Assembly: GCF_000688255.1 (NCBI RefSeq)
Contig: NZ_JHYS01000015.1
Coordinates: 24,963-88,962 of the forward strand
Length of the DNA stretch: 64,000 nucleotides
Direction: 5' to 3'
Source: Simplicispira psychrophila DSM 11588
GTDB taxonomy: Bacteria > Pseudomonadota > Gammaproteobacteria > Burkholderiales > Burkholderiaceae_C
This document shows, one piece after another, positions 1 through 10,969 of this stretch (its first letter is position 1; the number at the start of each line of letters is the position of its first letter). The notes beneath the pieces are model-generated. The model made no database searches and had not been told where the DNA came from. It saw only the letters and a program-made list of their open reading frames with translations. Both the position numbers and the translations under genes were made by a program.

Positions 1-2
1 GT

Positions 3-413
3 GGCGTAGCGCTGTACGAGATGCAGCGCCTGGCACCGTCAGGCAAGGACAAGCGCCATCGCCTGAATCCGCTGGGCAGCTCGGGCTCCAGCCTGCACGC
101 CAAAACCTTTGCCATTGATGGCGAGCGCGCCTTTGTCGGCTCCTTCAACTTTGACCCGCGCTCGGCACTGCTCAACACCGAGCTGGGCTTTGTCATCGAC
201 AGCCCGCTGCTGGCGCGCCAGATCGAGCAGGCCTTTGACACCGAAGTGCCGCAGCGCTCGTACACGCTCCAGCTGTCGGGCCGCGGCGACATCGAATGGC
301 ACAGCACCGGCAGTACGCCGCCCACGGTGGACACCGTGGAGCCGGGCAGCCGCTGGTGGAGCCGCTGGGGCCTGCAGCTGATGTCGTGGCTGCCGATTGA
401 ATGGTTGCTGTAG
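3..413 (+). CDS. Phospholipase D / cardiolipin synthase-like protein, C-terminal part
   Basis: The reading frame is open from the left edge of the window, so only the C-terminal ~136 residues are present. It carries one complete HKD (phospholipase D) motif: HAKTFAID followed by FVGSFNFDPRSA, i.e. H-x-K-x4-D with the downstream G and N. PLD-family enzymes use two such motifs to transfer phosphatidyl groups, for example in cardiolipin synthesis, so the first motif should lie upstream of the window. The end (WWSRWGLQLMSWLPIEWLL) is hydrophobic and could sit at the membrane surface. The next gene starts 24 nt after the stop on the same strand. Whether this is a ClsC-like cardiolipin synthase or another PLD-like protein cannot be decided from this fragment. 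Confidence 0.85.
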   Translation, partial: GVALYEMQRLAPSGKDKRHRLNPLGSSGSSLHAKTFAIDGERAFVGSFNFDPRSALLNTELGFVIDSPLLARQIEQAFDTEVPQRSYTLQLSGRGDIEWHSTGSTPPTVDTVEPGSRWWSRWGLQLMSWLPIEWLL

Positions 414-437
414 AAACCGCGTCCTAGAACAAAAACA

Positions 438-1829
438 ATGACCCATCCGTCACCTACCCCACCCCTGTCATCCACGTCCACAACGCCGCGCGCCGGCTTC
501 AGTTCAAGCTTTGGCGTGCTCGCCGCCACGCTGGGCTCAGCCGTCGGCCTGGGCAATATCTGGAAGTTTCCGTCGCTCACCGGCGCCAATGGCGGCGCGG
601 GCTTTTTGCTGGTGTATTTGCTGGCCACGCTGCTGATCGGTCTGCCGGTAATGGTGGCCGAAATGGCCATGGGGCGCCAGGCGCGCGCCAACCCGATCAC
701 AGCGCTGCGCACGCTGGCGCCGCGCGGCCAGCCGTGGTGGCTGATCGGTATGGCCGGCATGGGGGCGGCGTTTCTGATCCTGTCGTTCTATTCCGAGGTG
801 GTGGCCTGGGTGTTTGCCTATGTGCTCAAGGCGCTGCGCGGCAGCCTGCTGAGCAGCGACCCGGCGGTGACCGGCGCGGCGTTCCAGGCCCTGATCAGCG
901 ACCCGGTACAGTCGCTGCTGTGGCAGTGGGGCGTGCTGGCCTTCATCGGCTCGATCTTGCTGCTGGGCGTGACCAAGGGCATTGAGGCGCTGACCAAAAA
1001 GCTGATGCCGCTGCTGTTTGTGCTGTTGTTGTTGCTGTGCGCCTTCAGCCTGTCGCTGTCCGGCGCCTCGCAGGCGTTGGCCTTTTTGTTCCAGCCCGAG
1101 TGGCACAAGATCACCGCGCCGGTGGTGCTGACCGCCATGGGCTTGGCGTTCTTCAAGCTGTCGATTGGCATGGGCACGATGATGACCTACGGCAGCTACT
1201 TCGGTGACGAGCAGAACATTCCGGCCACCGCCGTGCGCGTCATGGCCGCCGATCTGAGCGTCTCCATGCTGGCCGGCATGGCGATCTTTCCGGCCGTGTT
1301 CACCTTTGGCTTTGAGCCGGCGGCCGGGCCGTCGCTGGTGTTCATCACCATCCCGGCGGTATTTGCGCAAATGCCGTTCGGCCAAGTGCTGATGGCAGCC
1401 TTTTTTGTGCTGACCGCCGTGGCCGCCACCGGCGCCATGCTGTCGCTGATGGAGGTGCCGGTGGTGACGCTGCACGAGCGCTGGGGCATTTCACGCCCGC
1501 GCGCCACGCTGTTGACGCTGCTCGGTCTGGTGATGATCGGCGCCGGCTGTGCCCTCAGCCAGAGCACGCTGGCCGCTTTCCAACCCGGCGGGCGCAATCT
1601 GTTTGACTGGGCCGACTTCATCTCGTCGAATCTGCTGCTGCCGCTGGGCGGCATCTTCATTGCGCTGTTTGTCGGCTGGGTCTGGGGCACCGGCGCGTTT
1701 CGCCAGGCACTGTCGAACCGGGGCCGCCTAAACAACGGCACGCTGGCGCAGGCGATCTTTTTCGTGCTGCGCTGGGTCTCGCCGCTGCTGATTTTGGCGG
1801 TGATGCTGCGTGGCCTGGGGGTATTTTAG
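438..1829 (+). CDS. Sodium-dependent transporter of the neurotransmitter:sodium symporter (NSS) family
   Basis: This 463-residue integral membrane protein has about eleven to twelve hydrophobic segments. Near residue 33 it has the NSS signature GSAVGLGNIWKFPSLTG, which in LeuT/MhsT-type carriers forms the unwound first transmembrane helix that binds Na+ and substrate. Length and hydrophobic profile match bacterial NSS carriers, which import amino acids or similar solutes with Na+ across the inner membrane. The substrate cannot be read from sequence. The ATG at 438 lies 24 nt behind the PLD-like gene, so the two may be co-transcribed. The downstream gene is convergent and begins 4 nt after this stop. 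Confidence 0.92.
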   Translation: MTHPSPTPPLSSTSTTPRAGFSSSFGVLAATLGSAVGLGNIWKFPSLTGANGGAGFLLVYLLATLLIGLPVMVAEMAMGRQARANPITALRTLAPRGQPWWLIGMAGMGAAFLILSFYSEVVAWVFAYVLKALRGSLLSSDPAVTGAAFQALISDPVQSLLWQWGVLAFIGSILLLGVTKGIEALTKKLMPLLFVLLLLLCAFSLSLSGASQALAFLFQPEWHKITAPVVLTAMGLAFFKLSIGMGTMMTYGSYFGDEQNIPATAVRVMAADLSVSMLAGMAIFPAVFTFGFEPAAGPSLVFITIPAVFAQMPFGQVLMAAFFVLTAVAATGAMLSLMEVPVVTLHERWGISRPRATLLTLLGLVMIGAGCALSQSTLAAFQPGGRNLFDWADFISSNLLLPLGGIFIALFVGWVWGTGAFRQALSNRGRLNNGTLAQAIFFVLRWVSPLLILAVMLRGLGVF

Positions 1830-1833
1830 GTAC

Positions 1834-2295
1834 CTACCACCAGCGCCGCACGCGTGCGCAGTAGTCCAGGTAAGGCGCGCCAAAGCGCTGCGCCAGCGCC
1901 CGTTCTTCGGGCTGGATCTGAAAGCGCGTGATGAACGCGGCAAACACGAACGGCCCTAACAGCGCCCACGGCGACGCCAAAAACACCGCCAGCGCCAACA
2001 AGAGCAGCGCCAGACCCAGGTACATCGGGTTGCGCGTGAGGCGGTAAACCCCGCCAGTCACCACCGAAGAGCTGCGCTGGGGCGTGAGCGGGTTGGTGGT
2101 GGTTTTGGCTTTTCTGAAAGCCAGCAAACCGGCCAGGTCAAAGCACAGGCCCAGCACTGCCAACACCAGCGCAATCGCCACGCGCACGCTGCTGTGCAGT
2201 GCCAGCAGCGGCGGCAACAGCGTGGCGGCGTACATAGCGCCAGCCACGAGCACGGCCACCACCGGCGGCGGAATTTTCAAATCCAGCGAAACCAT
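1834..2295 (-). CDS. Isoprenylcysteine carboxyl methyltransferase (ICMT)-family membrane protein
   Basis: This 153-residue protein has several transmembrane segments. Its C-terminal half carries the motif set of the ICMT/PEMT-like methyltransferase fold: GVYRLTRNPMYLGLALLLL, then IQPEERALAQRFGAPYLDYCARVRRWW. The RNPMY segment and the E-E-x-L-x-x-x-F-G-x-x-Y block are the conserved SAM-binding and active-site region of this family. In bacteria these proteins methylate small lipid or thiol substrates at the inner membrane, and substrates are mostly unknown. The ATG at 2295 is preceded on the minus strand by GAGGG, a good ribosome site. The stop lies 4 nt from the stop of the convergent transporter gene, with no visible terminator between. 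Confidence 0.85.
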   Translation of the reverse strand: MVSLDLKIPPPVVAVLVAGAMYAATLLPPLLALHSSVRVAIALVLAVLGLCFDLAGLLAFRKAKTTTNPLTPQRSSSVVTGGVYRLTRNPMYLGLALLLLALAVFLASPWALLGPFVFAAFITRFQIQPEERALAQRFGAPYLDYCARVRRWW

Positions 2296-2578
2296 ACGAC
2301 CCTCCTTGCGCCAGCAGCCAGCGCGCAGCCTGTTTCAGCAGGTATTTTCTGCTGGCTTTTGCGCCGTCCCCCAGGCCAAGACACCTGAAGGGTGATTGAC
2401 TACTTTTCTTTACGCAACACGCAGCTGGCCGTATGACGTGTCAAACTGCAGTTGGCTTTGGGTGGCCGATGCCTTTGGCCTGCAGTTGCCCATGGCGGTA
2501 CAAATGCAGCACCGCAGAAAACCCCCGGTAAGCCGCCTGAAAGCGTGTTTGCCATCCCCCCACTACAGAAAGCGTCCC

Positions 2579-2827
2579 ATGAAAAAACTCAACGTCACCA
2601 TCGAACTGGAAATGTCTGTCCCGGACGACTGGGAACTGGTCAGCACCTCGGAGGGCTCCCCGGTGCTCAAGCTGCCCAATGGCGTGTTCATGGACATCGC
2701 CATTGAGCCGCTGTTTGCCAGCGACCCGGAAGAAATCTGGAGCAGCACCGAAGAAGAAACGGTGCTCAACGACATTCTGGACATGGTCGAGAGCGAAGCC
2801 GTGACATACGAATTTGTCACCCACTGA
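2579..2827 (+). CDS. Conserved small acidic hypothetical protein
   Basis: This 82-residue acidic protein begins MKKLNVTIELEMSVPDDWEL. I do not recognise a functional family. The frame stays open upstream to 2396, but the extension (Cys/Trp/Arg-rich) does not look like protein, and the compact acidic sequence begins exactly at this ATG. The first 40 residues alternate polar and hydrophobic positions as in beta strands, and the end is helical and Glu-rich, so a small soluble alpha/beta protein is likely. There is no signal peptide or Cys motif. The 283 nt upstream hold one small hairpin (CAGCAG/CTGCTG, about 2336-2353) and nothing else I can name. Confidence 0.6.
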   Translation: MKKLNVTIELEMSVPDDWELVSTSEGSPVLKLPNGVFMDIAIEPLFASDPEEIWSSTEEETVLNDILDMVESEAVTYEFVTH

Positions 2828-2844
2828 AGTTGTTGCTGGCCTGT

Positions 2845-3738
2845 ATGCACGCACACACCTCTCTCACCACGTTCCTCCCCTCCCGCCGCACGGCCCTGCT
2901 GGCCAGCGTAGGCCTGCTGGCAGGGTCCTCGGCGGTATGGGCCGCCTCCAAAGGACGCGCCAAGGCGTCTGAACCAGGCGTCTGGCCGCGTGCGCTGGTA
3001 GTACCGGGCGGTGTGGTGCGCCTGTCGCTGGGGCCGGCGCCCGAGCGACCGGTGGCAGTGGCTGGCGAGGTGCCGCTCTTGGTGCTGGGCGACATGATCG
3101 AGTGGACGGCGGTGGTCGGCATTCCCCTATCGGCTCCGCTGGGTGCAGCGCACATCAGCGTCGCCGCCACAGCCGATAGCCCGGCGCGCCAAGTCGCTTA
3201 CACCGTGGCCGACAAGCGCTATCGTGAGCAGCGCCTGACGGTGGCGCCGCGCACCGTCGATCTGTCGCCTGAAAACCAGGCCCGCTACGAGCGCGAGCGC
3301 GACCACCAGGCCGGGGTGATGGCGACTTTCAGTACGCCGTTGCCAGCGCGTTTGGCGATGCAGGTGCCGACCCCTGGGCGGCGTTCCAGCTCGTTTGGGC
3401 TGCGGCGCGTGTTCAACGGCCAAGCGCGCAATCCGCACAGCGGCATGGACATTGCGGCCTCTACCGGCACGCCGGTGGTGGCACCGCTGCCGGGCAAAGT
3501 CATCGACACCGGTGATTATTTTTTCAACGGCCAAACCGTGTGGCTGGACCACGGCGGCGGACTGCTGTCGATGGTGTGCCACCTGAGCGCCATCGACGTG
3601 CAGATCGGTGATTCCGTGCACACCGGCCAACGCGTCGGCGCTGTCGGCGCGACCGGCCGCGTCACCGGGCCGCATTTGCACTGGGGCGTGATGCTGAACC
3701 GCAGCATGGTCGATCCGGCGCTGTTTTTGCCGGCTTGA
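2845..3738 (+). CDS. M23 (LytM/DD-endopeptidase-type) metallopeptidase, exported
   Basis: This protein of about 297 residues has an N-terminal signal with a twin-arginine-like motif (SRRTALLASVGLLAGSSAVWA), suggesting export to the periplasm. The C-terminal ~110 residues are an M23 domain: NPHSGMDIA gives the first zinc ligands (H-x3-D) and GPHLHWGV gives the H-x-H motif. Active M23 enzymes cut peptide cross-links in peptidoglycan; all ligands are present, so an active hydrolase is more likely than an EnvC-like activator. I chose the ATG at 2845. The frame also contains TTG codons at 2830 and 2833, only a few bases after the previous stop. A repeat copy and a strong terminator follow the gene. 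Confidence 0.9.
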   Translation: MHAHTSLTTFLPSRRTALLASVGLLAGSSAVWAASKGRAKASEPGVWPRALVVPGGVVRLSLGPAPERPVAVAGEVPLLVLGDMIEWTAVVGIPLSAPLGAAHISVAATADSPARQVAYTVADKRYREQRLTVAPRTVDLSPENQARYERERDHQAGVMATFSTPLPARLAMQVPTPGRRSSSFGLRRVFNGQARNPHSGMDIAASTGTPVVAPLPGKVIDTGDYFFNGQTVWLDHGGGLLSMVCHLSAIDVQIGDSVHTGQRVGAVGATGRVTGPHLHWGVMLNRSMVDPALFLPA

Positions 3739-3752
3739 GACCAAAATACCAG

Positions 3753-3800
3753 TCAAAACCGGCTCTAACGCTTATACAGAAAGCGCTAGCAGCTATTAAA
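3753..3800 (+). repeat. Dispersed intergenic repeat, copy A
   Basis: This is an imperfect palindrome with left block GGCTCTAACGCTTA and right block AAGCGCTAGCAGCTAT. Related sequences recur about twelve times in this window in both orientations. Here it lies between the M23 peptidase stop and the bidirectional terminator. Confidence 0.75.
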
Positions 3801-3826
3801 AAAAGAGCACCTTGCGGTGCTCTTTT
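3799..3826. terminator. Bidirectional Rho-independent terminator
   Basis: The stem AAAAAGAGCACC / GGTGCTCTTTTT with a TTGC loop has T runs on both strands. It separates the convergent M23 peptidase and acyl-CoA synthetase genes. Confidence 0.9.
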
Positions 3827-3844
3827 TGATTGAGGGCTTCGCGC

Positions 3845-5494
3845 TTACTGAGGAACCATCGCACTGGCCGAGCCGGCTTGCTTGCGCAGCTCAAACTTCT
3901 GAATCTTGCCGGTGGCAGTTTTGGGAATATCACCAAAGATCACCGTACGCGGCACCTTGAAGCCGGCCAGATGCTGTTTGCAGTGCGCCATGATGTCTTC
4001 GGCGGTGGTGTGTACGCCGGCCTTGAGTTCGACAAAAGCGCAGGGCGTTTCGCCCCATTTCTCATCCGGCTTGGCAACCACGGCGGCAGAGAGCACGTCA
4101 GGGTGGCGGTACAGCACGTCTTCGACTTCGATGGACGAGATGTTCTCGCCGCCGGAAATGATGATGTCCTTGCTGCGGTCCTTGATCTGGATGTAGCCGT
4201 CCGGGTATTGCACTGCCAGGTCGCCCGAATGGAACCAACCGCCAGCAAAGGCTTCGACGGTGGCTTTGGGGTTCTTCAGGTAGCCCTTCATGGCGATGTT
4301 GCCCTTGAACATGATTTCGCCCATGGTCTGGCCGTCGTGCGGCACCGGCTCCAGCGTCTGCGGGTCGCGCACGCTGACGGCACGTTCCAAGTGGTAGCGC
4401 ACGCCTTGGCGGGCGTTCAAACGGGCGCGCTCGCCGATGTCCAAGGCATCCCACGCCGGGTGCTTGGCGCAGACGGTGGCCGGGCCATACACCTCGGTCA
4501 GGCCATACACGTGGGTCAGGTCAAAGCCGAGTTTTTCCATGCCTTCAATCATCGACGCCGGTGGCGCGGCACCGGCCACCATGGCTTTGACGCCGCTGGG
4601 CAGGCCTTCTTTCATGCTGGCCGGGGCGTTGACCAGCAGACTGTGCACGATGGGCGCGCTGCAGTAGTGCGTCACGCCATGCGCGCGGATAGCGTTGAAG
4701 ATGGCCTGCGGCTCGACCCGGCGCAGGCAGACATTGACGCCGGCGCGCATCGCCACCGTCCACGGAAAGCACCAGCCGTTGCAGTGGAACATCGGCAGCG
4801 TCCACAGGTAGACAGCGTGTTTGGGCATATCCCACTCCAGCACGTTGCTGATGGCGTTGAGCGCTGCGCCTCGGTGGTGGTAGACCACGCCCTTGGGGTT
4901 GCCGGTGGTGCCGCTGGTGTAGTTCAGCGCAATGGCATCCCATTCGTCGGCGGGCATTTGCCACGCAAAGTCGGCATCGCCTTGGGCGACAAAATCTTCG
5001 TAAGTGGTGCCGCCGAGCGAGTCGCTGGGGTGCTCGTACAAAGCGTCTTGCACTTCGATGATCAGCAGCGGCGTGGTGGCGGTGCGCAGCGGCAGCGCTT
5101 TGGCGATCAGGCCGGCAAATTCTGGGTCAACGATCAGCGCTTTGGCTTCGCCGTGGTCCAGCATAAAGGCGATGGCCTCGGGGTCGAGCCGGGTGTTGAG
5201 GGTGTTGAGCACTGCGCCGGCCATCGGCACGCCAAAGTGCGCTTCCACCATCGGCGGTGTGTTTGGCAGGATGGCGGCCACGGTGTCGTTTTTGCCGATG
5301 CCGCGCTGTTGCAGCGCACTGGCCAGCTGGCGGCAGCGGGTGTAGGTTTGCGCCCAAGTTTGGCGCAGCGCGCCGTGGACGATGGCCAAACGCTCGGGGT
5401 AGACCTGCGCGGTGCGCTCAATAAAGTCCAGCGGTGACAGCGGCGCATGGTTAGCGCCGGTGCGCGGCATGTCTTGGTCGTAAATACTGGTCAT
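3845..5494 (-). CDS. Acyl-CoA synthetase (AMP-forming fatty-acid-CoA ligase family)
   Basis: This 549-residue member of the ANL superfamily activates a carboxylic acid to its acyl-AMP and then to the CoA thioester. Visible motifs are the P-loop-like YTSGTTGNPKG (A3), the YGLTEVYGPATV block (A5), GWFHSGDLAV (A7), DRSKDIIISGGENISS (A8 hinge) and, near the end, the catalytic-lysine region PKTATGKIQKFELR (A10). It is cytosolic and serves fatty-acid or other acid degradation; length and motif style fit medium/long-chain enzymes. The start at 5494 is preceded by AAGGAAACC; an in-frame alternative lies eight codons upstream but has no ribosome site. The precise substrate is not decidable from sequence. 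Confidence 0.92.
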   Translation of the reverse strand: MTSIYDQDMPRTGANHAPLSPLDFIERTAQVYPERLAIVHGALRQTWAQTYTRCRQLASALQQRGIGKNDTVAAILPNTPPMVEAHFGVPMAGAVLNTLNTRLDPEAIAFMLDHGEAKALIVDPEFAGLIAKALPLRTATTPLLIIEVQDALYEHPSDSLGGTTYEDFVAQGDADFAWQMPADEWDAIALNYTSGTTGNPKGVVYHHRGAALNAISNVLEWDMPKHAVYLWTLPMFHCNGWCFPWTVAMRAGVNVCLRRVEPQAIFNAIRAHGVTHYCSAPIVHSLLVNAPASMKEGLPSGVKAMVAGAAPPASMIEGMEKLGFDLTHVYGLTEVYGPATVCAKHPAWDALDIGERARLNARQGVRYHLERAVSVRDPQTLEPVPHDGQTMGEIMFKGNIAMKGYLKNPKATVEAFAGGWFHSGDLAVQYPDGYIQIKDRSKDIIISGGENISSIEVEDVLYRHPDVLSAAVVAKPDEKWGETPCAFVELKAGVHTTAEDIMAHCKQHLAGFKVPRTVIFGDIPKTATGKIQKFELRKQAGSASAMVPQ

Positions 5495-5580
5495 GAAGGT
5501 TTCCTTAAAAAAACGCAAACGGACTGCGCCTGATTACAACAGACGCCAGCCGGCAGGCCGGATGCGGAAGGGGGAACGCA

Positions 5581-7611
5581 ATGAAGGAAAATGCCGCCGT
5601 GAGCATCCCCCAGTCCTTCATCCAAGAGTTACTCGACCGCACCGACATCGTCGAGGTCGTCGGCCGTTATGTGCAGCTGAAAAAAGGCGGCGCCAACTTC
5701 ATGGGGCTGTGCCCCTTCCATGGCGAAAAATCACCCTCCTTCAGTGTCAGCCCGGCGAAGCAGTTTTTTCATTGCTTTGGTTGCAGCAAGAACGGCAATG
5801 CCATCACCTTTCTGATGGAGCACGCCGGCATGGGCTTTGTCGAGGCGGTGCACGACTTGGCGCAGCAAACCGGCTTGCAGGTGCCCGAAGACGATGTCTC
5901 GCCGCAAGAGCGCGAACGCGCCGCCGCCCGCAAGCAGCAGCAGGCCACGCTGACCGATGTACTGGAAAAAGCCGGCGCTGCTTACTGCCAGCACCTGAGC
6001 ACGGCGCAGCACGCGATTGAATATTTGCAGCGCCGGGGCGTGTCCAGTGAGGTGGCCAATCGCTATGGCCTGGGCTACGCGCCCGAGGGTTGGCATGGGC
6101 TGGCGAGCGTGTTTGCACAGTACGACGACCCGTTGCTGGCCGAGGCCGGCTTGGTCATCGTCAACGACGAGAACCCCAGCGATGTGCGCCGCTACGATCG
6201 TTTTCGCGATCGGCTGATGTTCCCGATCCGCAACGTCAAGGGTGAATGCATTGGCTTTGGCGGGCGCGTGTTTGGCGATGAAAAGCCCAAATACCTCAAT
6301 TCACCCGAAACCCCGGTGTTCCACAAAGGGCGCGAACTGTACGGCTTGTTTGAAGCGCGCACGGCGATCCGCGAGCACGGCCTGGTACTGGTCACCGAGG
6401 GCTATATGGACGTGGTGGCGCTGGCGCAGTGGGGCTTTCCCAACGCCGTGGCCACCCTGGGCACGGCCTGCACGCCCGAGCACTTGGGCAAGCTGTTTCG
6501 TTTTACCGAGGCGGTGGTGTTCAGCTTTGACGGCGACAACGCGGGCCGGCGCGCGGCGCGCAAGGCGCTCGAAGGTGCCCTGCCCTACGCCAGCGACACG
6601 CGCAGCATCAAATTTTTGTTCTTGCCCGCCGAGCACGACCCCGACAGCTTTGTGCGTGCGCACGGCAGCGAAGCTTTTGCGCGCCATATCAGCGCCGCCA
6701 TGCCGTTGAGCGGCTTTTTGCTGGAAGCCGCCGCCGATCAATGCGACCTGGGCACGCCTGAAGGCCGCGCGCACATGGCCAGCAATGCGCGTCCGCTGTG
6801 GGAGCTGCTGCCGGATGGCGTGCTCAAACGGCAACTGCTGGGCGAGCTGGCGGCGCAGGCGCAGTTGGACGTGCGCGATTTGTCCGATGTGTGGAGCCAA
6901 GCCCGGGCGCGCGATGCCGCCCGAACGCATGGCGCGCACAGCATTCGCCACGCGCCGCAGCCGCACGCTGAGGCTTACCCCGACTGGGGCAGCGCCGAGC
7001 CGCCGTCGTACCTGTCCGATCTGCCCGATGGCCCGCCGAGTGGATTCGAGGGCGGGGCAGCGTCTTACGCACAGCGCCCGCCCCAGCCCAAACCGCGCTG
7101 GAACCCCAAAGGCACGAGCCCACGCGCCGCAGCCCCTGCTTGGAGCGGCGGCGCACGCGGCCCGCGCGCTGCACCCGCCAGTCGGGCCGACCACGCGGCG
7201 CGGCTGCTGCTGTCGCACATGGATTTTCTGGACACCCTGACGCAGGAAGACCAGGCGGTGCTGTGCGCGCTGGCGCCGCCGCACGGCCCGCTGTTTACCT
7301 GGCTCGAAGGCCAGTTCCATGAACACGGCGTACGCTCGTGGGCGCTGTTGTGTGAAGCCGTGCAGGGCCAACCATGCCAGAGCATTGCCGAACAGGTCAT
7401 GACCGGCGCGCACGCCCAGACCCAAGGCGAAACCGCTGAACTGCGCACCGAACTGCGCAGCCTGCTCAACCGGATGCTGATCGAACACATCAAGCAGCAA
7501 CAAGACGCGGCTATCGCCCAAGCAGCGCACGACCCCAGTGCCTTGCAGCGTTACCGCGAGTTGCAAGTGCGCCGCGTGGCACTGGAAAAACTCGCTGCGC
7601 CCGCCTCTTGA
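5581..7611 (+). CDS. dnaG: DNA primase
   Basis: This 676-residue enzyme lays RNA primers at the replication fork. The N-terminal CHC2 zinc finger is seen as CPFH ... CFGC around residues 43-65. The primase core follows, with TOPRIM motifs EGYMDVVAL near residue 273 and FSFDGDNAGRRAA near 316, whose acidic residues bind Mg2+. Residues ~440-540 form a long Pro/Ala/Arg-rich linker typical of this family branch. The last ~130 residues correspond to the DnaB-interacting helicase-binding domain. ATG 5581 follows GGGGGAACGCA; a GTG six codons later is also possible. It precedes rpoD, the classical macromolecular-synthesis gene order, although no rpsU is visible directly upstream here. Confidence 0.97.
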   Translation: MKENAAVSIPQSFIQELLDRTDIVEVVGRYVQLKKGGANFMGLCPFHGEKSPSFSVSPAKQFFHCFGCSKNGNAITFLMEHAGMGFVEAVHDLAQQTGLQVPEDDVSPQERERAAARKQQQATLTDVLEKAGAAYCQHLSTAQHAIEYLQRRGVSSEVANRYGLGYAPEGWHGLASVFAQYDDPLLAEAGLVIVNDENPSDVRRYDRFRDRLMFPIRNVKGECIGFGGRVFGDEKPKYLNSPETPVFHKGRELYGLFEARTAIREHGLVLVTEGYMDVVALAQWGFPNAVATLGTACTPEHLGKLFRFTEAVVFSFDGDNAGRRAARKALEGALPYASDTRSIKFLFLPAEHDPDSFVRAHGSEAFARHISAAMPLSGFLLEAAADQCDLGTPEGRAHMASNARPLWELLPDGVLKRQLLGELAAQAQLDVRDLSDVWSQARARDAARTHGAHSIRHAPQPHAEAYPDWGSAEPPSYLSDLPDGPPSGFEGGAASYAQRPPQPKPRWNPKGTSPRAAAPAWSGGARGPRAAPASRADHAARLLLSHMDFLDTLTQEDQAVLCALAPPHGPLFTWLEGQFHEHGVRSWALLCEAVQGQPCQSIAEQVMTGAHAQTQGETAELRTELRSLLNRMLIEHIKQQQDAAIAQAAHDPSALQRYRELQVRRVALEKLAAPAS

Positions 7612-7626
7612 AATAAGCGCCGCCGC

Positions 7627-7632
7627 TATAAT
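7627..7632 (+). promoter_or_regulatory. Probable -10 element in front of rpoD
   Basis: A perfect TATAAT hexamer lies 16 nt after the dnaG stop and about 235 nt before rpoD. No convincing -35 is seen: TTGAAA at 7608-7613 is only 13 nt away. It would give rpoD a long leader (~225 nt). Confidence 0.45.
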
Positions 7633-7866
7633 GTACGGTTAACGTCGGCAAGAGCGACAGCAGCACCTCCGGATCGGGCCACCGTGACACACACGCACAA
7701 CCGCCCTCTGCGCCGCAAGGACTGCACTCCAAATGATCGCCCCAACATCTTGCTGCCGAGGAATCGCCCTCGAACCGTAATGGCCCTGCCTTTACCGTGC
7801 TCTGCGCGCCGACCCCTGTGGCGCTTGTGTTTTCTTTGTGTTCATTTTTGAATCTGAGGTCATGCC

Positions 7867-10248
<2,382 letters not shown>

Positions 10249-10294
10249 CTGAACGGGTAGCGATGGGGCCGACCGACTGGCCCACGCCACCCCC

Positions 10295-10344
10295 AGCGCC
10301 TGTCGCTTCCGTGGTGTCACCACGAGAACAGCAGGCGCTTTTTT
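10295..10344 (+). terminator. Rho-independent terminator of rpoD
   Basis: The outer stem AGCGCCTG / CAGGCGCT encloses a second small hairpin (GTGGTGTCACCAC) and is followed by six T residues. It lies 47 nt after the rpoD stop. Confidence 0.85.
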
Positions 10345-10554
10345 ATGGTGAATACATCGGTGTGTGCAGTGGTAGCACCACAACACTTTTTTCAGATTGA
10401 AGTGTTTTCAAGGTCTGACGCATACCGGGTATGCGTTATGAGCTACTAAACTTGTAGCAAAATAGATTCAGCGCTATAGTCCGCAGCGTGCCCAGAGCGC
10501 CCTGCTACTGGTGCTGAACTACCTCTGATTCCCTACTGCGCAAGGAGAAGCCAC
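10345..10554. other. Intergenic region upstream of the winged-helix gene
   Basis: No gene is visible here. It holds an inverted repeat ACGCATACC / GGGTATGCGT at about 10419-10437 and a small hairpin GCTAC / GTAGC at about 10441-10459. Either could be a regulator site for the gene that starts at 10555, but nothing in the sequence proves this. AAGGAG just before 10555 is its ribosome binding site. Confidence 0.4.
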
Positions 10555-10860
10555 ATGAGCTCCAAAGAGAACACCGCCATCAACCAGCTGTTTGAGCGGC
10601 TTGAATGCCGTTATGCATTGCGCGTCCTGTGGGCTCTGCGCGACGGCCACCCGCAAACCTTTCGCCTGCTGCAAGACAGCGTCGGCGGCATCACGCCCAA
10701 CACGCTGAACACGCGCATCAAAGAGCTGCGTGAAGCCGGCTTGGTGGACCACGGCAATGACGGCTATATCGTCACCGCCTCCGGCACCGACTTGCTCAAG
10801 CGCCTGAACGATGTGCAAGCCTTTGCCACCCGCTGGGTCGCCAGTCGCGCTAAAAAATAA
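10555..10860 (+). CDS. Winged helix-turn-helix transcriptional regulator, HxlR-like
   Basis: This protein of 101 residues consists almost entirely of one winged-helix DNA-binding domain: CRYALRVLWALRDG, then LLQDSVGGITPNTLNTRIKELREAGLV, where the last part is the recognition helix and wing entry. The arrangement resembles HxlR/PadR-type regulators. The conserved HxlR cysteine is represented by the C of ECRYALR (residue ~18), but no second redox Cys is seen. A strong AAGGAG ribosome site precedes the ATG. The gene stands alone between the rpoD terminator and the FKBP gene, so the target cannot be inferred, and autoregulation through the upstream palindrome is only a guess. Confidence 0.75.
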   Translation: MSSKENTAINQLFERLECRYALRVLWALRDGHPQTFRLLQDSVGGITPNTLNTRIKELREAGLVDHGNDGYIVTASGTDLLKRLNDVQAFATRWVASRAKK

Positions 10861-10878
10861 AACCACACAAAATATAAG

Positions 10879-10933
10879 TGAAATCAGCCTCCAGCCCTTT
10901 AGATACATGCGCTAGTAGCTATCATTTATATAG
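10879..10933 (+). repeat. Dispersed intergenic repeat, copy B
   Basis: Diverged copy: CAGCCTCCAGCCCTTTAG and ATGCGCTAGTAGCTATCA match the left and right blocks of the family. It lies between the winged-helix gene and the FKBP gene. Confidence 0.65.
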
Positions 10934-10969
10934 TAATTTCATCGTACCCACGCAATAAAAGGATTGTTT

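Noticed and set aside
2396..2578. Upstream extension of the small hypothetical gene at 2579
   Set aside because: The 61 extra residues are Cys/Trp/Arg-rich and unlike the compact acidic protein, and the downstream ATG fits better.
3830..5437. Long open frame antisense to the acyl-CoA synthetase
   Set aside because: It is His/Gly/Arg-rich, typical of high-GC antisense frames, and overlaps a clear gene.
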